From Otis tarda (Eukaryota > Chordata > Aves > Otidiformes > Otididae): 64,000 bases of DNA. The DNA lies in NCBI GenBank assembly GCA_026413225.1, contig CM048552.1, positions 27,455,001-27,519,000 of the forward strand. Reading direction: 5' to 3'. Made by a program: the position numbers and the translations under genes. Shown one piece after another: positions 52,198-64,000 of this stretch (its first letter is position 1; each line of letters starts with the position of its first letter). The notes beneath the pieces are model-generated. The model did not search any database, was not told the DNA's origin, and saw only the letters and a program-made list of their open reading frames with translations.

Positions 52198-55100
52198 AGG
52201 TATATAATTGCCTGGATAACAGTGCAGTTTCAAGAAGCTTTGTACTTCTAGAATACATTTCATTTTTATTTCCATTTTTCTGTAGTTCTTCTGTTTTTAA
52301 TTGTAGGCTTTCTTAATACTTGTGTGTGGCATCTCACAGGTTTACTTCAACAGATAGCAGCAAAGGTTTGCAGTTGGATAGTTAAAATCTAAATGTTTTG
52401 TTGACATAACTCCCAAGTCTGGAATCAGTGCGTGTATCTGCAATTCATTTTGCATTGTGGTAGGGACTTATTTGTGTGCCTAATGTGCTGCCAACTTCAG
52501 AATATCTTCTTGATGGCAGTTAAATGAACAAAGGCAGCCCTGATCTACCTTTCAGTTAACTGTAGATCTCCTATAAATCTTTTTGTCAGTGTATTTCCCT
52601 GCTGGGATCAATAGCACTAGAACATTAGGTAGAAGCCCCACTTTAGCCTGACTTACACTGCAGTGAGGAAGACGGACACACAGTTATGTAACACTTTAGA
52701 CCTTCATCAACATCGAAGAATGTTTGAATGGCCTAAAACTTCCAACAGTTATTCTCAGTTCAGTTCTGGTACTTCAGTCCCTCATAACTTTAGCCACTGT
52801 ATCATCATCTGTAGGGTATATAACCCCCACACAGCTGGTCTGCTTCCATCACACAACTAACCACTTTCTCTTGATAGCTGCACCACTGTCTGATAAGGCA
52901 GTTGAACTTACTTACCAGTCTTGGGGAAGCTGTTTCAAAAAGCAATACATGGCAGACTTGTATCTGTATATACAGGAGATTCCAGGATTCACATCGTTAA
53001 GGAATTTTTATTCCCATTCCACTTCGTTGAAGACTTTCTATGTGTTTCTGGAGTAACCTAGTCATGTTTTTAACATTTGTCTGTGGCACCATACTGTCAG
53101 AATCCTCTCTCCTTCTGAACTGTGCCATAAAAATATGAGCTCAGAAATCTTATCTTCCATTTATCTGCTACTTCCCAGAATTAACAACTGTGGGATTTGA
53201 TGGCTGCCACTAAGAAGTTCACTGTTTTTCATATGGATGTCCTGAATTTTCATTTTAAACTCTAACTCATAACTGAGTCTGATTGCCATGTCAGATAGAT
53301 CATTAGTCTCCCAGTATTCCAAATATCCTCCAATCCTCCTTTGCCTTCCTCCATAAAGGAATTAAAATTTAATTTTAAAAAATCTAAGATTTTATTAACT
53401 TACAACTAATTATTGGCAAAATCATCTTCAAAGTGAATAGTTTTTGTAGGCAAGAGGCTATCTTGCACAAATCCTATCAGTGTGGGTTAGGCTGTATATT
53501 TCAGTTAGTGTTACGTTAACTAGACGATGTTTGCTAATGATTTTAGACAGACTTTGCTTATTCTTAAAAAGACTATTTTCTGTCTTAAAAATGAAATTAC
53601 CACTACTCAACATCATAATGTCATGTATTGTTATTACTTTAGCTTGTGCTTTGAATTATAAACTTTTTTCGTAGGAGAACAATCAGCCTTTTAAATAGGA
53701 CTCCTCCACCAAACAGTCAATTTGTGTTTCCTGTGAAATTCGTGACAGTTCTCAGAAGCAATCCTCAAAGACAGAACTTTTATCCAAAACTGTTGTTTTT
53801 TAAAATTGTACTGATTTATGTGTTCAGATTGCCTTTCTTCATTTGCCATTGCCATTCTCCAATAACTTGTTTTTGGAAGGGATGGAGACATTTGGGTTCA
53901 TTTAATCCCCCTATAATTCTTGCTCTGATCATTTGATGCTATTAGCATTTTGTAAGTGGCACTGCTTTTTGTGAATTTTTGCAATTGCAAATGGGAAACG
54001 TATCCCATAATCTGAAATCTGCAAAGAAAGATTGCTTAAACTCTAGTTAGTGGTCTGCTGTTTTATTTTATTAATACAGGGATGTTATTTTAATATCCCT
54101 CCTTTACTGACTACAAACCAGCTCAAAGAACTTCAGTAACTTATCTGCAATATTCAGGTAAATATTCAGGAGCTCCTTTGTCTTTTACCCAAACTAGTGC
54201 TTCTATTTTATTGCACTTATTCTTCAATCCCATTTTATTTATGTTTTTTTTTTAAGAGAACTTAATATATTTTGGCTAAGTGTTCTGGCAAACTGCAGAA
54301 CTAAATAAACTTTGAGCAACAGATGTTATGCAAGTATGGAAAGACATTTCCTTCAAAATTTTATGTTAAGAAAAGAAAAGAAATAGATTTTATAAATATA
54401 TATGGAAATAGACTTTGTCTTAGAAAAGAAAAGATAAGCCAAATTTGATAACACTGTTTTCATTAAGATAATGTCAGTAATGCCTGAATTCACGTCACTT
54501 TTTCACTTTCTTGTTTCAGTTTCTTTTTAAAGTATGACTTTTCGTGAGGTGAACATCATCTAACAAACTGCAAATACCACTGAAACCTTCCCATAGCTGC
54601 ATTTTCATGCCCGCTAGGCACAGATTCAGTTAGTTTTATTAATGTTCTAGTTGATTTTAATCTGTTTTATTTACTTTTTTTCAGAAAATGTTTAGAATTT
54701 CAATTTTACTTTCAGTTAAAGCAGAGCATGGTGAAATCTTATTCATATTTTATTGTATAGTAAGTAGTGAGCTTCAATCAGAATTTGTTAATATTTTTAA
54801 AGAACAGTGCAAGACAAATATAACATTAAAAGAGAAATTGAAAGAATCCTCAATTTTTATATTATTTTGTTTGTCAGTAAATTCATGTTTCTTTCTTATT
54901 GTGGAGTCAGAAGAATTGATCATAGCCTAATCACTTTTCCTAGTTAGCTCAGATTGCTTTAAGAACATATCAACAGCCTGATTTTCAGTAAGGCAGTGTC
55001 TTGGCTCTACAAAGAGCAAGTATTAAGAGCAAACTTAAAATGAGAGCACTGATTGTTTCAGTTCCGCATTTTGCTGAATTCATGTGATGATACCTTCTTT

Positions 55101-55843
55101 TAGAGATGGGGCATTGTACTGCGTGTTGCTCTTTTCATCCCTGGTAGGAAAAGACACCAGCTTTTGTCATTAATGTTGAACAGACTGCACAGAGAGAAAT
55201 TACAATGAACATTTATGGCCTGATTCAAGATCTGCAACAGTGTTTTCATTAACTTCAGCAGCCTTTGAACTGGTGCCAAAATGCTTCTGCTCTGTTTGGA
55301 TTTCTACATTTCAATGGCTGTAAGGCTTCAAAATGAAAACGAATGTAGGCAGTGGGATTTTCATACCCCTGGGATTTCTGCTTTCACTTTCTTCTTGGTT
55401 TGGCGCTTTTTATGTCACTCTTCAATGAAGTATGTTTTTTATTTTGCTCATTTCTGTAATGATTGATTTTTTTTCTCTATACAATTGGCTTCAAAGATAA
55501 AAGTAGGGGGGTAATGGACTGATTTGGGCTCTGAAATTAACCATCTCACATTCTGAAGCTGATGCCAGAAGCTGTTTTTGTCTGTCCCTCTGCCCTTCAT
55601 CACTGCACGCCCTACAGGCTTTCACAGATGCTTCACGTTTCCTAACTTTTTGCATTTGTCATGGTGTACCTGATTTATTGGTATTTTCAAACGTTGGTGT
55701 ATTTTGTTGGATGAATGCAGCTTTATTATATTGCTGTAAATTGATAATAGGAGCCAAATTTATGTTATTACCTGAATGTGTATATTTTTCAGTAGAAGGT
55801 TTTAATCAAATGATAACCTAGTATAATGAATTTAATCACTGAA

Positions 55844-55888
55844 TCCTTGACATGAAAAATATGAATCACATATTTTTCATGTCAAGGA
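55844..55888. repeat. Perfect 20-bp inverted repeat, 5-nt loop
   Basis: Arms 55844-55863 and 55869-55888 are exact reverse complements (TCCTTGACATG... against ...CATGTCAAGGA), separated by AATCA. The pairing stops at both outer ends. The stem would form in a transcript of either strand or as a cruciform. It is too short for a typical microRNA precursor. It sits about 30 bases beyond the predicted cleavage site of the antisense block at 55915-57190. Confidence 0.95.
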
Positions 55889-55914
55889 GTAGAAACGAAA
55901 GTTAAGACACCACA

Positions 55915-57190
55915 TATGGTATAAAAAATTCCTTTTATTTTGGCATTTCTGTTAATGATGCTTTGGAAAAAAAGAAACGCAACAAAACAAAACAAACCTT
56001 GCACTGTTTTCAATAAGGAATAATTTTCAATTACAAAACTGCTTGGCAAAGTGAACTTCATGCTTAAAGCTTAGTGTCAGGCTTCTCAAATTCCCCCAAA
56101 TAATTCCACTGTAACTTGGACAAAGAATGTTAGCATCTAGAGTGCCACCCTAGCTATGTCCACTATCAGTTAACTACCATGGCAAGACAGTAAAAACTAC
56201 ACAAGTACCATGTTAAAAACACTGATGTGTACAGCAACAGCTGCAGCACAGTTAGTTTCAAAGAAAAAGGTTGAAAAATAAAAAAAACTTTTATAATGGA
56301 AAGGAAGAACAAAAGTTATTCTCGAGACCCTTGGGGATTTTCTAAGACTTAAATGTTCACAAATATTGGAAATGGAAATAATTTATATATTTTTTTAACC
56401 ACTTAAAGGATGCGGTTTACTTTGTATATTGCTTTTTAAAATTTTTTTACAAAAGTCAGAAAACCTTCAAAATCCTCTGATTAAAAATATCGGAGAAACA
56501 AATATTAGTAAAAGTAGTAAGAGTCAGAAGGTAGCTTCAGAATTGAAGTTATATGAAGATGGATGGAGTTAACTTTACAGTTTATCATCGGTTTAAAGAT
56601 GTTATAGCTGTAGCAGGGACTTCTTACTGACAATATCAAATAAATAAGTTGAATAATAAGCTAACATTGTGAAAATACTGCAAATACATTTCCTTTACAT
56701 ACTATGGTAGTAAACTTAGTTTGAAATGACAGGTTTAGCTTACTTTAGAAACAAATACAAAAATACCTCAAGCATGTATTTTTTGTTGGGGCTGCTCAGA
56801 TGATGGATGCCTGTGTAAGTCTGAACCTTAATTAAAATTTGCACAGATCTTACAAGGTTCCCAAATCTATTACGTCTACAGAATTCTATTGGGAACTTCC
56901 ATATTTAATTTTGTTTTTCAAAAATGCAGAGCAGATCATCCCAGCATGGTAGAGCTACTGCCACACGCTGTTTCCAGTTCTAGGCGTTGGAGGTAGGATA
57001 GCACTTGACCGGTTTGACAGAGCTGCAGGTAATGCTCTGCAACTCCTCAACAGTCTTGGGTGTTGCAGAACCACAGTAAGAGCTGCATAAACTTGCTTTG
57101 TATTGTAGGATTTCAGCCTCATATAACAGCTTATGTGTGGCCACAGAATACAATGTTTTTTATTCAACAGAGAGATATAATGTGGATTTT
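55915..57190 (-). other. Candidate antisense terminal exon with 3' UTR
   Basis: Read on the minus strand, a long pyrimidine tract ending CACTATTACCTTTAG (AG at 57192-57191) precedes a frame that stays open for about 77 codons to TAG near 56955. About 1 kb of AT-rich 3'UTR-like sequence then leads to AATAAA at 55939-55934. Just beyond is a GT-rich stretch (ATGTGGTGTCTT), as expected downstream of a cleavage site. No product family is recognised, and a second frame (ending CYPTSNA, stop near 56980) also looks possible, so it may be wholly non-coding. It could be the last exon of a nested antisense gene or lncRNA, a retrocopy (no poly(A) tail is seen), or chance. Confidence 0.3.
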
Positions 57191-58112
57191 CTAAAGGTAA
57201 TAGTGAAAATAAGAAAAAAAAATCTTTGTATTTTCTCTTGCAGTCCTTGATCAAGGAAGAATGCACAAAATTTTCTATGCCTTATGCAGCAAACTTCATA
57301 TTCTTAACAAACTCCCTACTAAAGCTGATAAGTAATGAACAGGACATTTAACCAAGATAACTTCTAAGCTTTCAAAGCTTTGAATTGAATGTTATTTTTA
57401 ATGGGGTGACTTGAAAGCTTTCAAACATTAATTTTATATAACTTCCTATTCATTCACACTAGAACACTTTATAATATATTGTTTAAGTGTTGCTGAGTAA
57501 AAAGAACATTACCTTAAGGTACAGTTCAAGAATAAATATATTTATTTCTGTATTATTTGTGTAAATGATTTCTACATTTTTGGTAAACCTATTGAAAGGC
57601 ACTTAAATTTATTATGGGCTGTCTATGCGATTTATCTATATAACTGCAACTGAGATATAAATACTAAAGTTTGCACTACAGCTGTAAAGGAGGATGAAAT
57701 TTTGTATGAAAATAAGTATTTTGTTTTGGAAACCTTTCTTTAGATACTTTAAAAAACTTTCCCAGCATATCAGCAATTAAATTAAAACTTGTATAAAATT
57801 TTCAGTAGTTTCTGAATTTTAATGATATAAATTTTTTTTGAGACAGCAAGCTGCTACTACAGTTCATAACAAGTTTCATGTTAACCTTTTGTAATATAAT
57901 CCTGTTCATCTGCATTAATAATTGTCGCCCCATATGCAATTTTTATTCTTCAGAATACCTTCTGATATATAGACAAAGCATCATCACAAAACCTGTGCTA
58001 AACTAACAAATCCTGTCATTTTAAAGATCCTTTTTAATTTTTAAAAGAACACAGAAAGTACAGAGCTTTATTTATGTGTCTTTCGTCTAACTTCTGTTGC
58101 TTTAACTCACAG

Positions 58113-58316
58113 GCTGGTCTTCCTCCCTAACCCCTTTGTTAACAAGTGGTGGTCCTGTCCCCCTGGGTGGCAGGCCCACCCTTCTTCACCAAGCTGCTGC
58201 CCAGGGAAATGTCACTTTATTATCAATGCTGCTTAATGAAGAAGGACTGGACATTAATTACTCTTGTGAAGATGGCTATTCTGCCTTGTATTCTGCTGCT
58301 ACGAATGGACATACAG
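58113..58316 (+). CDS. CTTNBP2: CTTNBP2 coding exon 5 (residues 689-757), ankyrin start
   Basis: A 204-base exon entered in phase 1 (completing Gly689) and left in phase 1. Acceptor AACTCACAG, donor GTAAGT. It encodes [20 protein letters not shown], then the first ankyrin repeat from about residue 709 ([20 protein letters not shown]) and the start of the second ([17 protein letters not shown]). This matches mammalian CTTNBP2 closely and separates it from CTTNBP2NL, which has no ankyrin repeats. The ankyrin array is present only in the long isoform. Confidence 0.96.
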
Positions 58317-61300
58317 GTAAGTGATTCTAAGTTTTCTTATGACAGTCAACTGAAATAGTGAAAGCTTATTTCGTAAGTTTTAGATATTAAATTAGGTCAA
58401 ATGCATGTTTTTTAAAAATGTGAAACTGAAACTGAAATATATAGATTATATAACAAAAGTCATAGTATAGCGTATTTCTAAACAATACTTCTGGAGGCAG
58501 AATTTTGTAACACAGAAAGTATTCTTGCTTGTGATAACATTCTGCAGGAACATTCATTCTAATTCTCCACTCCCTTCCTATAAAAAGCCACCAGATATCA
58601 TCACCCCATGTTCTATGACAAACTAAAGATCTTCTGTAGCAAAGGCAACTTGAAAGAAATAATTTCCCTCTACAGGGAGTAAGCAGGAAAGAACAGGTCA
58701 TCACCAGTGTTTCGATCTTCGGCAGCAGCGGTGAAAATGATGGAAGAAACTTTCAGAGTAGTGTGTTACTTGGGAAATAAAATGAACTATCTTTATTTTT
58801 TAACTAGATGAAATAGCCTTAGTTTGTTCTCTAGACTCTACTTGAGATAGTTAACATTCTTCTTTTTCTTTCCCCCCCATCCCAACCCTCAGTCTCAAGG
58901 AGGTAGCATCCGTGAACCTTTCAACAGTCAGTCTTCATATTTTATGAATATATTTATGAAATGAGGCAAATATGTTAGTAACAGATACAAATTTAATGGA
59001 TACAAACTCCAAGTGATAATTTTCGGGCTGTTTAACATAAGACTGTCTAAAAGCAGCTTTCTTTAAAAGTCCAGTACACATCACTAGTTTTTTCTACTGA
59101 TGTAAAAATCTCATAGACTCTTATATTGCAAATAATATCATTATGTTATTTTGGACACTAAAGATGAAATCCACAAATACCAATGACATAAAATGCCATT
59201 AATTTTTAGTAAATTCAAGATTATATTTCACAGTAAAAGGTGGAACATAGTGCCTTTAAAACCATTGCTTTCAAGAGTACTTTGTGATTTTATTTAACAA
59301 TGTATTTGTTAATTACACAATTAGAAAACCCCGATCCAGTGTTCAGAATAGTATTTAGAGAGACTATTGCATTATTTTTCTCAAGTATTTTAAAAACCAA
59401 AGTACAGTCAGGATCCAAAATCCATAGCTAGGCAGATAGTGAACATTTTTCTGACATGTTCAGGGTTAATTTTCCTACCAGGGAAAGGCTAGGAGGAATT
59501 TTCCCTTTATTCAGAATGGTATATTTTGTCTTTGCTTGCTAGTTGCTATGGCTTACTTCAGAGGAACATCTGGGCCTTTTCATCTGACAGGTTCTTTGCT
59601 GTTGCCAAGACCCTTAAAATATTGGAAAAGTCCTTTATTTTATTTTCTTCCTTTGGCACTTATCTTTTTTTTTTTTTTTACAACTTTTTGTCTTCAGTAT
59701 TAAGAGTCCAAGTTTATTATATTGTGTGGATTGTTTTTTTTCCCCCCTCACTGAATGGATGTTCTGTGGATTCTTCTAGGCTTACATCGATTTATCATTG
59801 CTAGAGTTTGTGGGAAACCATAATTGACCCAATTCTTCTTTACTCATCTTGAATTCCTACTATGTTTCCAAGCAAATGCCATGATTTCCAGTTACAATTA
59901 CTGAGCAGCTCTTACTGACAGCAAAGGCAATTTCATTTCTTGTTTTATTGTCAAAATTTCAAATAAGAGAGGCACTTGACTGAAGTATGAAAACACGATA
60001 AAAAAAACCCGCATGCGTATGCATCCTGTAATTGTTTAGTATCTTTTACTTTTTAAGATTTAAAAAAAATACATTACAGAGGTTTTTAGTGTTGTACTTC
60101 TATATATAGTCGACAGGATGTGAAAAACACTTCATTGTACAAATCATTGCATTTTAGCAACTAAATGGATTGTATGAATTCTGAATGAGAGAATCACACA
60201 ACAGCATTATTGTTGTCTCCTTAATGCATTATATGAAAATTCAGAGTAGTAGATTTGAAATATTTTTAAAGAAAGGTTTTTGTGCTTAATTTTAATATAT
60301 AATCCTTTCTTTGTTACTTGCAGTTTGTTCCCAAGTGCATGAATAGATGCAGCTCTTCAAAACGGAGACATTTAAAAACAAATTTATGTAAAAAAAATAC
60401 AGACTTAAGAAAGGAAGTATGGGAATAAATTGCTTATTTTAAAAAATCCTCTTTATTAGTTTTTTTAACTAACTAGGTGGAAAGAAATGACACTGATGTA
60501 ATTTTAAGAAGGATAAAATAATTCATTGTACAAGTTTTTTCATTGCGCTGAGTAGGATTGTCAATGGTAAGTTACTGTCTTTTGGCTGTTTTTTTTTGTC
60601 CTTAGAATCATAGAATCATTTAGGTTGGAAAAGACCCTTAAGATCATAGAGTCCAACCGTAAGCCTCAACACTCAAGCTTACTTTAGTAGATGATCACAC
60701 CATAATTTAATTTATTGAGAATACTTTCAACCTGGAGTTAGTGACTAAATAGATACAGAGATTTCCAGGACTACTCATTTCTTCTAAGGTAACTAAGCAG
60801 GTTTTCCAATTTCTCCAGGGAAACAGTTGGCCAGAAGAAAAGAGTAGCTCTACCTTGTTAAGACCCAGCATAGTGAGTGCTTCCCTTCAGAAACAAACAC
60901 CATGTTGCAGAGAGCCTGGGAAGAGTGGAAAGTGAATGATCTCCACACATTTGCAGTGAAGAAATACAGTATTTGAGATGTGTAGACAACTAGAGGAAGG
61001 TAGAGCACACTGTAACCAGCATGGTGGCAGCAGCTGTTGTGTTCTCTCTGTCCAGTCTGTAGAGAAAATTAAGTTACACAAGAAAAGAGAGCACTCAAAT
61101 ATTCTTTCCTAATCTGTCCTGTTTGCAAAATGTGTAGTCTTCCTGTTCATGAACAGTTGCCTTTTGAGAGCTGCAGCTGAGGGTTTTTCCAGCACATGAA
61201 GCTCATATCAGCTGCTTTGTTTCCTGCACACACTATCCCTAATTCTGTAGGTCTGAGAGAGAGAGCTTCACCCTAAAAATATAAAATAAACACTTTCTTT

Positions 61301-63801
61301 GTGTTTGAGTAGACACAAGGAAATTGTTGACTTTATGATTTAACCACTAGATTGGGATAGCTGAACAGATTGTTTTGTCAGGCCTTCTTGGTTTGATCCG
61401 TCAACAAAGCACGAGCCACTTCAGTCCATTATGTACTTGATAACATATACAGTAGTTCATTACCTAATGTATCTGAATATCTGTATTGTGTTACCAGTCC
61501 TGACCATTCTCTGCCACACACGAGGTGGCTGAGAAAGAGAATAAAATAATAAGAGTTCCTGAAACTGAGAGATGTGAAGAGACTAAGAATAATAATAATA
61601 TCCTTCTGAGCTATGTGCTAATCATATGCATTTATGATATAATCAATTCTCTTCTATCCTGAGTATTTGGAGGCTGTGGCACCCTGATTGATAGGAAAAA
61701 CTGGAATTATATGGGAAGTAGAAAGGAGTGAGGTGCAGAGACATACAGCTACATGGAGTCAGCTCTGCCGAGCCACTGGATGTATCTGCATGGTGTTTGC
61801 CAGCACTCTGGAAGAACTAACTACTCAGCTGTGGTGGAGAGCAGTAAAGTCTCCAGGTGTTTGTGCTGATAAGCTTCTATGTTTTGCTTTTGCTTTGTCC
61901 AAAGCCTTTAACTGAGTGACAACATTGGTGTCTGTCTCGTGCCTCCCCTTCCGCCCAGTCCCCTCCACTGCTGACTACTTCTGTGGCAGACAGCAGTGAA
62001 CTGGAGTTAATGAGCCTGGATTGACCCATATTACCCTTCTCCAAATCCCAATCAAAAGTCCATCCAGAGGACCCGGGCTTCTTGGAGATTATTGCTCTTT
62101 TGCTTGATATGCCACCAGAATAGGTCATGTAAAGCTTACTAGCTCACATGGTATGCCTTATGAAAGTAGCTGTATTTCCTCATGCTTGCACCTGTCCCTG
62201 AGAATAAACAACTCTTTTCAGTCATCTTCATCAGAAATGGTATTTTCACATAGATAAGCTACCACCTGAATGATCTGTCCCTCAATGATTGTGAGTTAAC
62301 CATACCTTTCTAGAAAGGTGGTCTTGTTCTGTGCGTTGTTCATGGCTTTTGCATGGCTAACATATGCTTTGTCAAGAAACCAAAGAGTATTCTAGCCAAA
62401 TACTTGAAACTGCTGAAAGAAAATTTTTTCAAAATCCTTCATAAACTTTAGAAATATTTTAGGATGTCAAGCAAGAATCTGTATTTTCAAGTTAACTGTT
62501 TAATGTTTAAAGCCTGGGATTGACAATGGAAAGAGGGAAAAACTGATGTCATTGTTAGCAGAGTATTTTTTATGTTATGAAGTGATTGAAAACATAATTT
62601 TATTTTAATTGGTATTATCTTACAAGTGGAAATTCTAGATAAGTTAGCTGAGAACTTCTTTATGACTTTAAAAAAAATTATTACAGATTAAGTCCTGGTA
62701 GCTTATCCTGACAAACTAATTTTTTTTTAAAAAGTGCCATTTCAGATCAAATTACTTATTTAAGAATCGTCATTTACAGTATTTTAAAATCTTATTTCTT
62801 AATGTTAAATTATTTATTCCATCAACTCCACAACATCTGTATAAATATTTGAAAGAATTGTAGCAGGAGTAAATAAGTTCAGGAATGGTTTAGATTAGTC
62901 AGATTTCTAAGTAATTCTAAATTTATGTTTCTGATATCTAGAGATAAGCTTCAATAGCAAAGCTTAGCTTCAAGATCTTACCCAGTGCTGGAACAGAGAG
63001 CATTAAGCTTGCTTAGAAATCAGGTCAGAAGTTTATAATTGGTCTTCTAGCTGAGCTTATTTTCAAAGTAGTAGTTTCAGCTACAAAAGACTTGTTTTAT
63101 TTTGGTCTAGAACCAATTTCAAGAATATGGAGCAGATTAAGTATTTCCTTCAAACTTAATTGCATCAAATGATATTCTGATTTGTGGATTAAAAGCAGCC
63201 TAATTACTATGTCATTAATTATCATAATTTAGCTGTAGGATGGTGGAATCAGGCTGGTACTATTTTTAGCATGTATTTTTGTAAATATATGAATGGGAAT
63301 GGTTTGGGGAGGTTTGAGTTTGCCAGCATTTCTTATTTGTCATTGCAATCCCATGTCAAACTATCCTAAAACAATACTGGCCAGCCTGTTGAGTTCCATG
63401 TGGCTTGTAAGCATCTCCTCCATGGCTGTCATATTTTGGAAGTGTCACATGACTGCCAGTGGGACTGTGCTGCCTTTGGGAGCTGCTGGATAATACAGAT
63501 TCCCCACTTTGGAGATACATGAATTAGCTAACCCTGTGGGAGCTGCCAGCAATGGGCACGTATTTGGATCTCAGTAGAACCCAACCCAGGCCGTTTTTGC
63601 AAGAGAGCGGCGGTGCCCCCAGGGAGTTATTCTCGCCTGTCTCCTGCAAACTACTTCCTTAGCTTCTACTTCTGTTTGCTAAGGTGTGTGATGTATAGTC
63701 AAAAAGACTGGTTGCTGTTGCCCCTTGAGTAGGTTTTAACTTCTGGTAGTTTTAACAGCCTGTTTTTGTTGCATCAGTCTATGTTCATGCTCGATTTACA
63801 G
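58317..63801 (+). other. CTTNBP2: CTTNBP2 intron 5 (5.5 kb)
   Basis: Begins GTAAGT and ends CGATTTACAG. AT-rich. Apart from one CR1 tip at 60604-60690 I see no gene, RNA gene or clear repeat; open frames are short and without family character. The polypyrimidine tract before the final acceptor is weak. Confidence 0.85.
60604..60690 (-). repeat. CR1 LINE 3' tip
   Basis: Reverse-orientation CR1 terminus: TAGAATCATAGAATCATTTA, then 'ggttggaaaagacccttaag' and 'atcatagagtccaaccgt'. The AAAAGACCCTTAAG variant separates it from the intron 2 copies and points to a different CR1 subfamily. Only the last 80-90 bases are present. Confidence 0.88.
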
Positions 63802-63901
63802 ACTGTGTGAGATTGCTGCTGACTGCAAAAGCACAAGTTGATGCTGCTGATAGAAATGGCTTTACACCCTTGTGTTCCGCAGTTGCTCAGGGACATGTCA
63901 A
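63802..63901 (+). CDS. CTTNBP2: CTTNBP2 coding exon 6 (residues 757-790), ankyrin repeats
   Basis: A 100-base exon that completes Asp757 and ends with two bases of codon 790. Acceptor GATTTACAG, donor GTAAGT after CAA. It encodes [20 protein letters not shown], then [12 protein letters not shown]: the end of the second ankyrin repeat and most of the third, with the usual G-F-T-P-L and A-x-x-G-H signatures. The mammalian protein continues with more repeats and an 850-residue C-terminal part, which must lie beyond this window. Confidence 0.94.
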
Positions 63902-64000
63902 GTAAGTGACGTCTTAAGATTTTGTCCATCAGCTATTACTCAATTTTATATTCTCTTTACATTATATTGTATACTTTTTTGGTTACATTACTGTTGCAGT
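63902..64000 (+). other. CTTNBP2: Start of CTTNBP2 intron 6
   Basis: Begins GTAAGTGACG. AT-rich, with nothing else visible before the window ends. Confidence 0.85.

Larger units (their letters stand above)
51678..58112 (+). other. CTTNBP2: CTTNBP2 intron 4 (6.4 kb)
   Basis: Begins GTAAAG and ends CTTTAACTCACAG. It contains the read-through poly(A) signal (51973), a 15-bp minisatellite (52149), a perfect inverted repeat (55844-55888) and an antisense 3'UTR-like block (55915-57190). The stretch 52.3-55.8 kb is AT-rich, with no gene or recognisable repeat. Confidence 0.85.

Noticed and set aside
55844..55888. MicroRNA precursor
   Set aside because: The stem is 20 bp with a 5-base loop and pairing stops outside, shorter than a usual precursor, and perfect pairing is atypical of animal microRNAs.
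55915..57190. Processed pseudogene of a named gene
   Set aside because: No protein family could be recognised, no poly(A) tail is visible at the 3' end, and bird CR1 rarely makes mRNA retrocopies. Kept only as an unnamed candidate.
1..64000. CRISPR arrays, bacterial operons, tRNA or rRNA genes
   Set aside because: No regularly spaced identical repeats with spacers, no ribosome-binding-site organisation and no cloverleaf or rRNA sequence was seen; the window is vertebrate intronic DNA.

Overview
The window is vertebrate nuclear DNA, almost certainly from a bird. CR1-type LINE fragments lie throughout, many with the avian 3' tip (TCTATGATTCTAT) and one with a long uninterrupted reverse-transcriptase reading frame. 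An LTR of a class common in birds is also present. Genes are sparse, introns are long and AT-rich, and there is one CpG island. There is no bacterial-style gene organisation, so most open frames in the window are noise.

One gene explains the confident coding content: CTTNBP2 (cortactin-binding protein 2), on the + strand. I reconstruct its first six coding exons: 6170-6238, 16895-17002, 42924-43148, 50015-51677, 58113-58316 and 63802-63901. All have GT/AG boundaries and the phases join exactly (0,0,0,1,1, then 2 at the last donor). They encode about 790 residues: a short acidic N-terminus, the conserved N-terminal CortBP2-type region, a long coiled coil, a Ser/Pro-rich middle with a PPPIPPKKP motif, and the first ankyrin repeats. 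The rest of the gene lies beyond 64000.

Layout. 1-5770: upstream flank with nothing I can support as a gene. 5770-7300: CpG island with promoter, 5' UTR, exon 1 and a strong GC hairpin/G-quadruplex motif. 6239-16894: intron 1, with an ancient CR1/L3-like relic near its end. 17003-42923: intron 2 (25.9 kb), the repeat-rich part, with a CR1 cluster at 26.3-33.1 kb, an old CR1 at 36.6-37.0 kb, a solo LTR with a 5-bp target duplication at 38 kb and a probable LTR fragment at 40.1 kb. 43149-50014: intron 3, with an old CR1 and a second LTR. 51678-58112: intron 4, with a poly(A) signal suited to a read-through short isoform, a 15-bp minisatellite, a perfect 20-bp inverted repeat and an antisense block resembling a terminal exon with 3' UTR. 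58317-63801: intron 5, mostly featureless, with one CR1 tip.

The observations most worth following are the exon-4 read-through isoform (700 residues, ankyrin-less), the antisense 3'UTR-like block in intron 4 with a perfect hairpin just beyond its predicted cleavage site, and the inverted CR1 copies in intron 2. I found no convincing evidence of a wholly new biological system.
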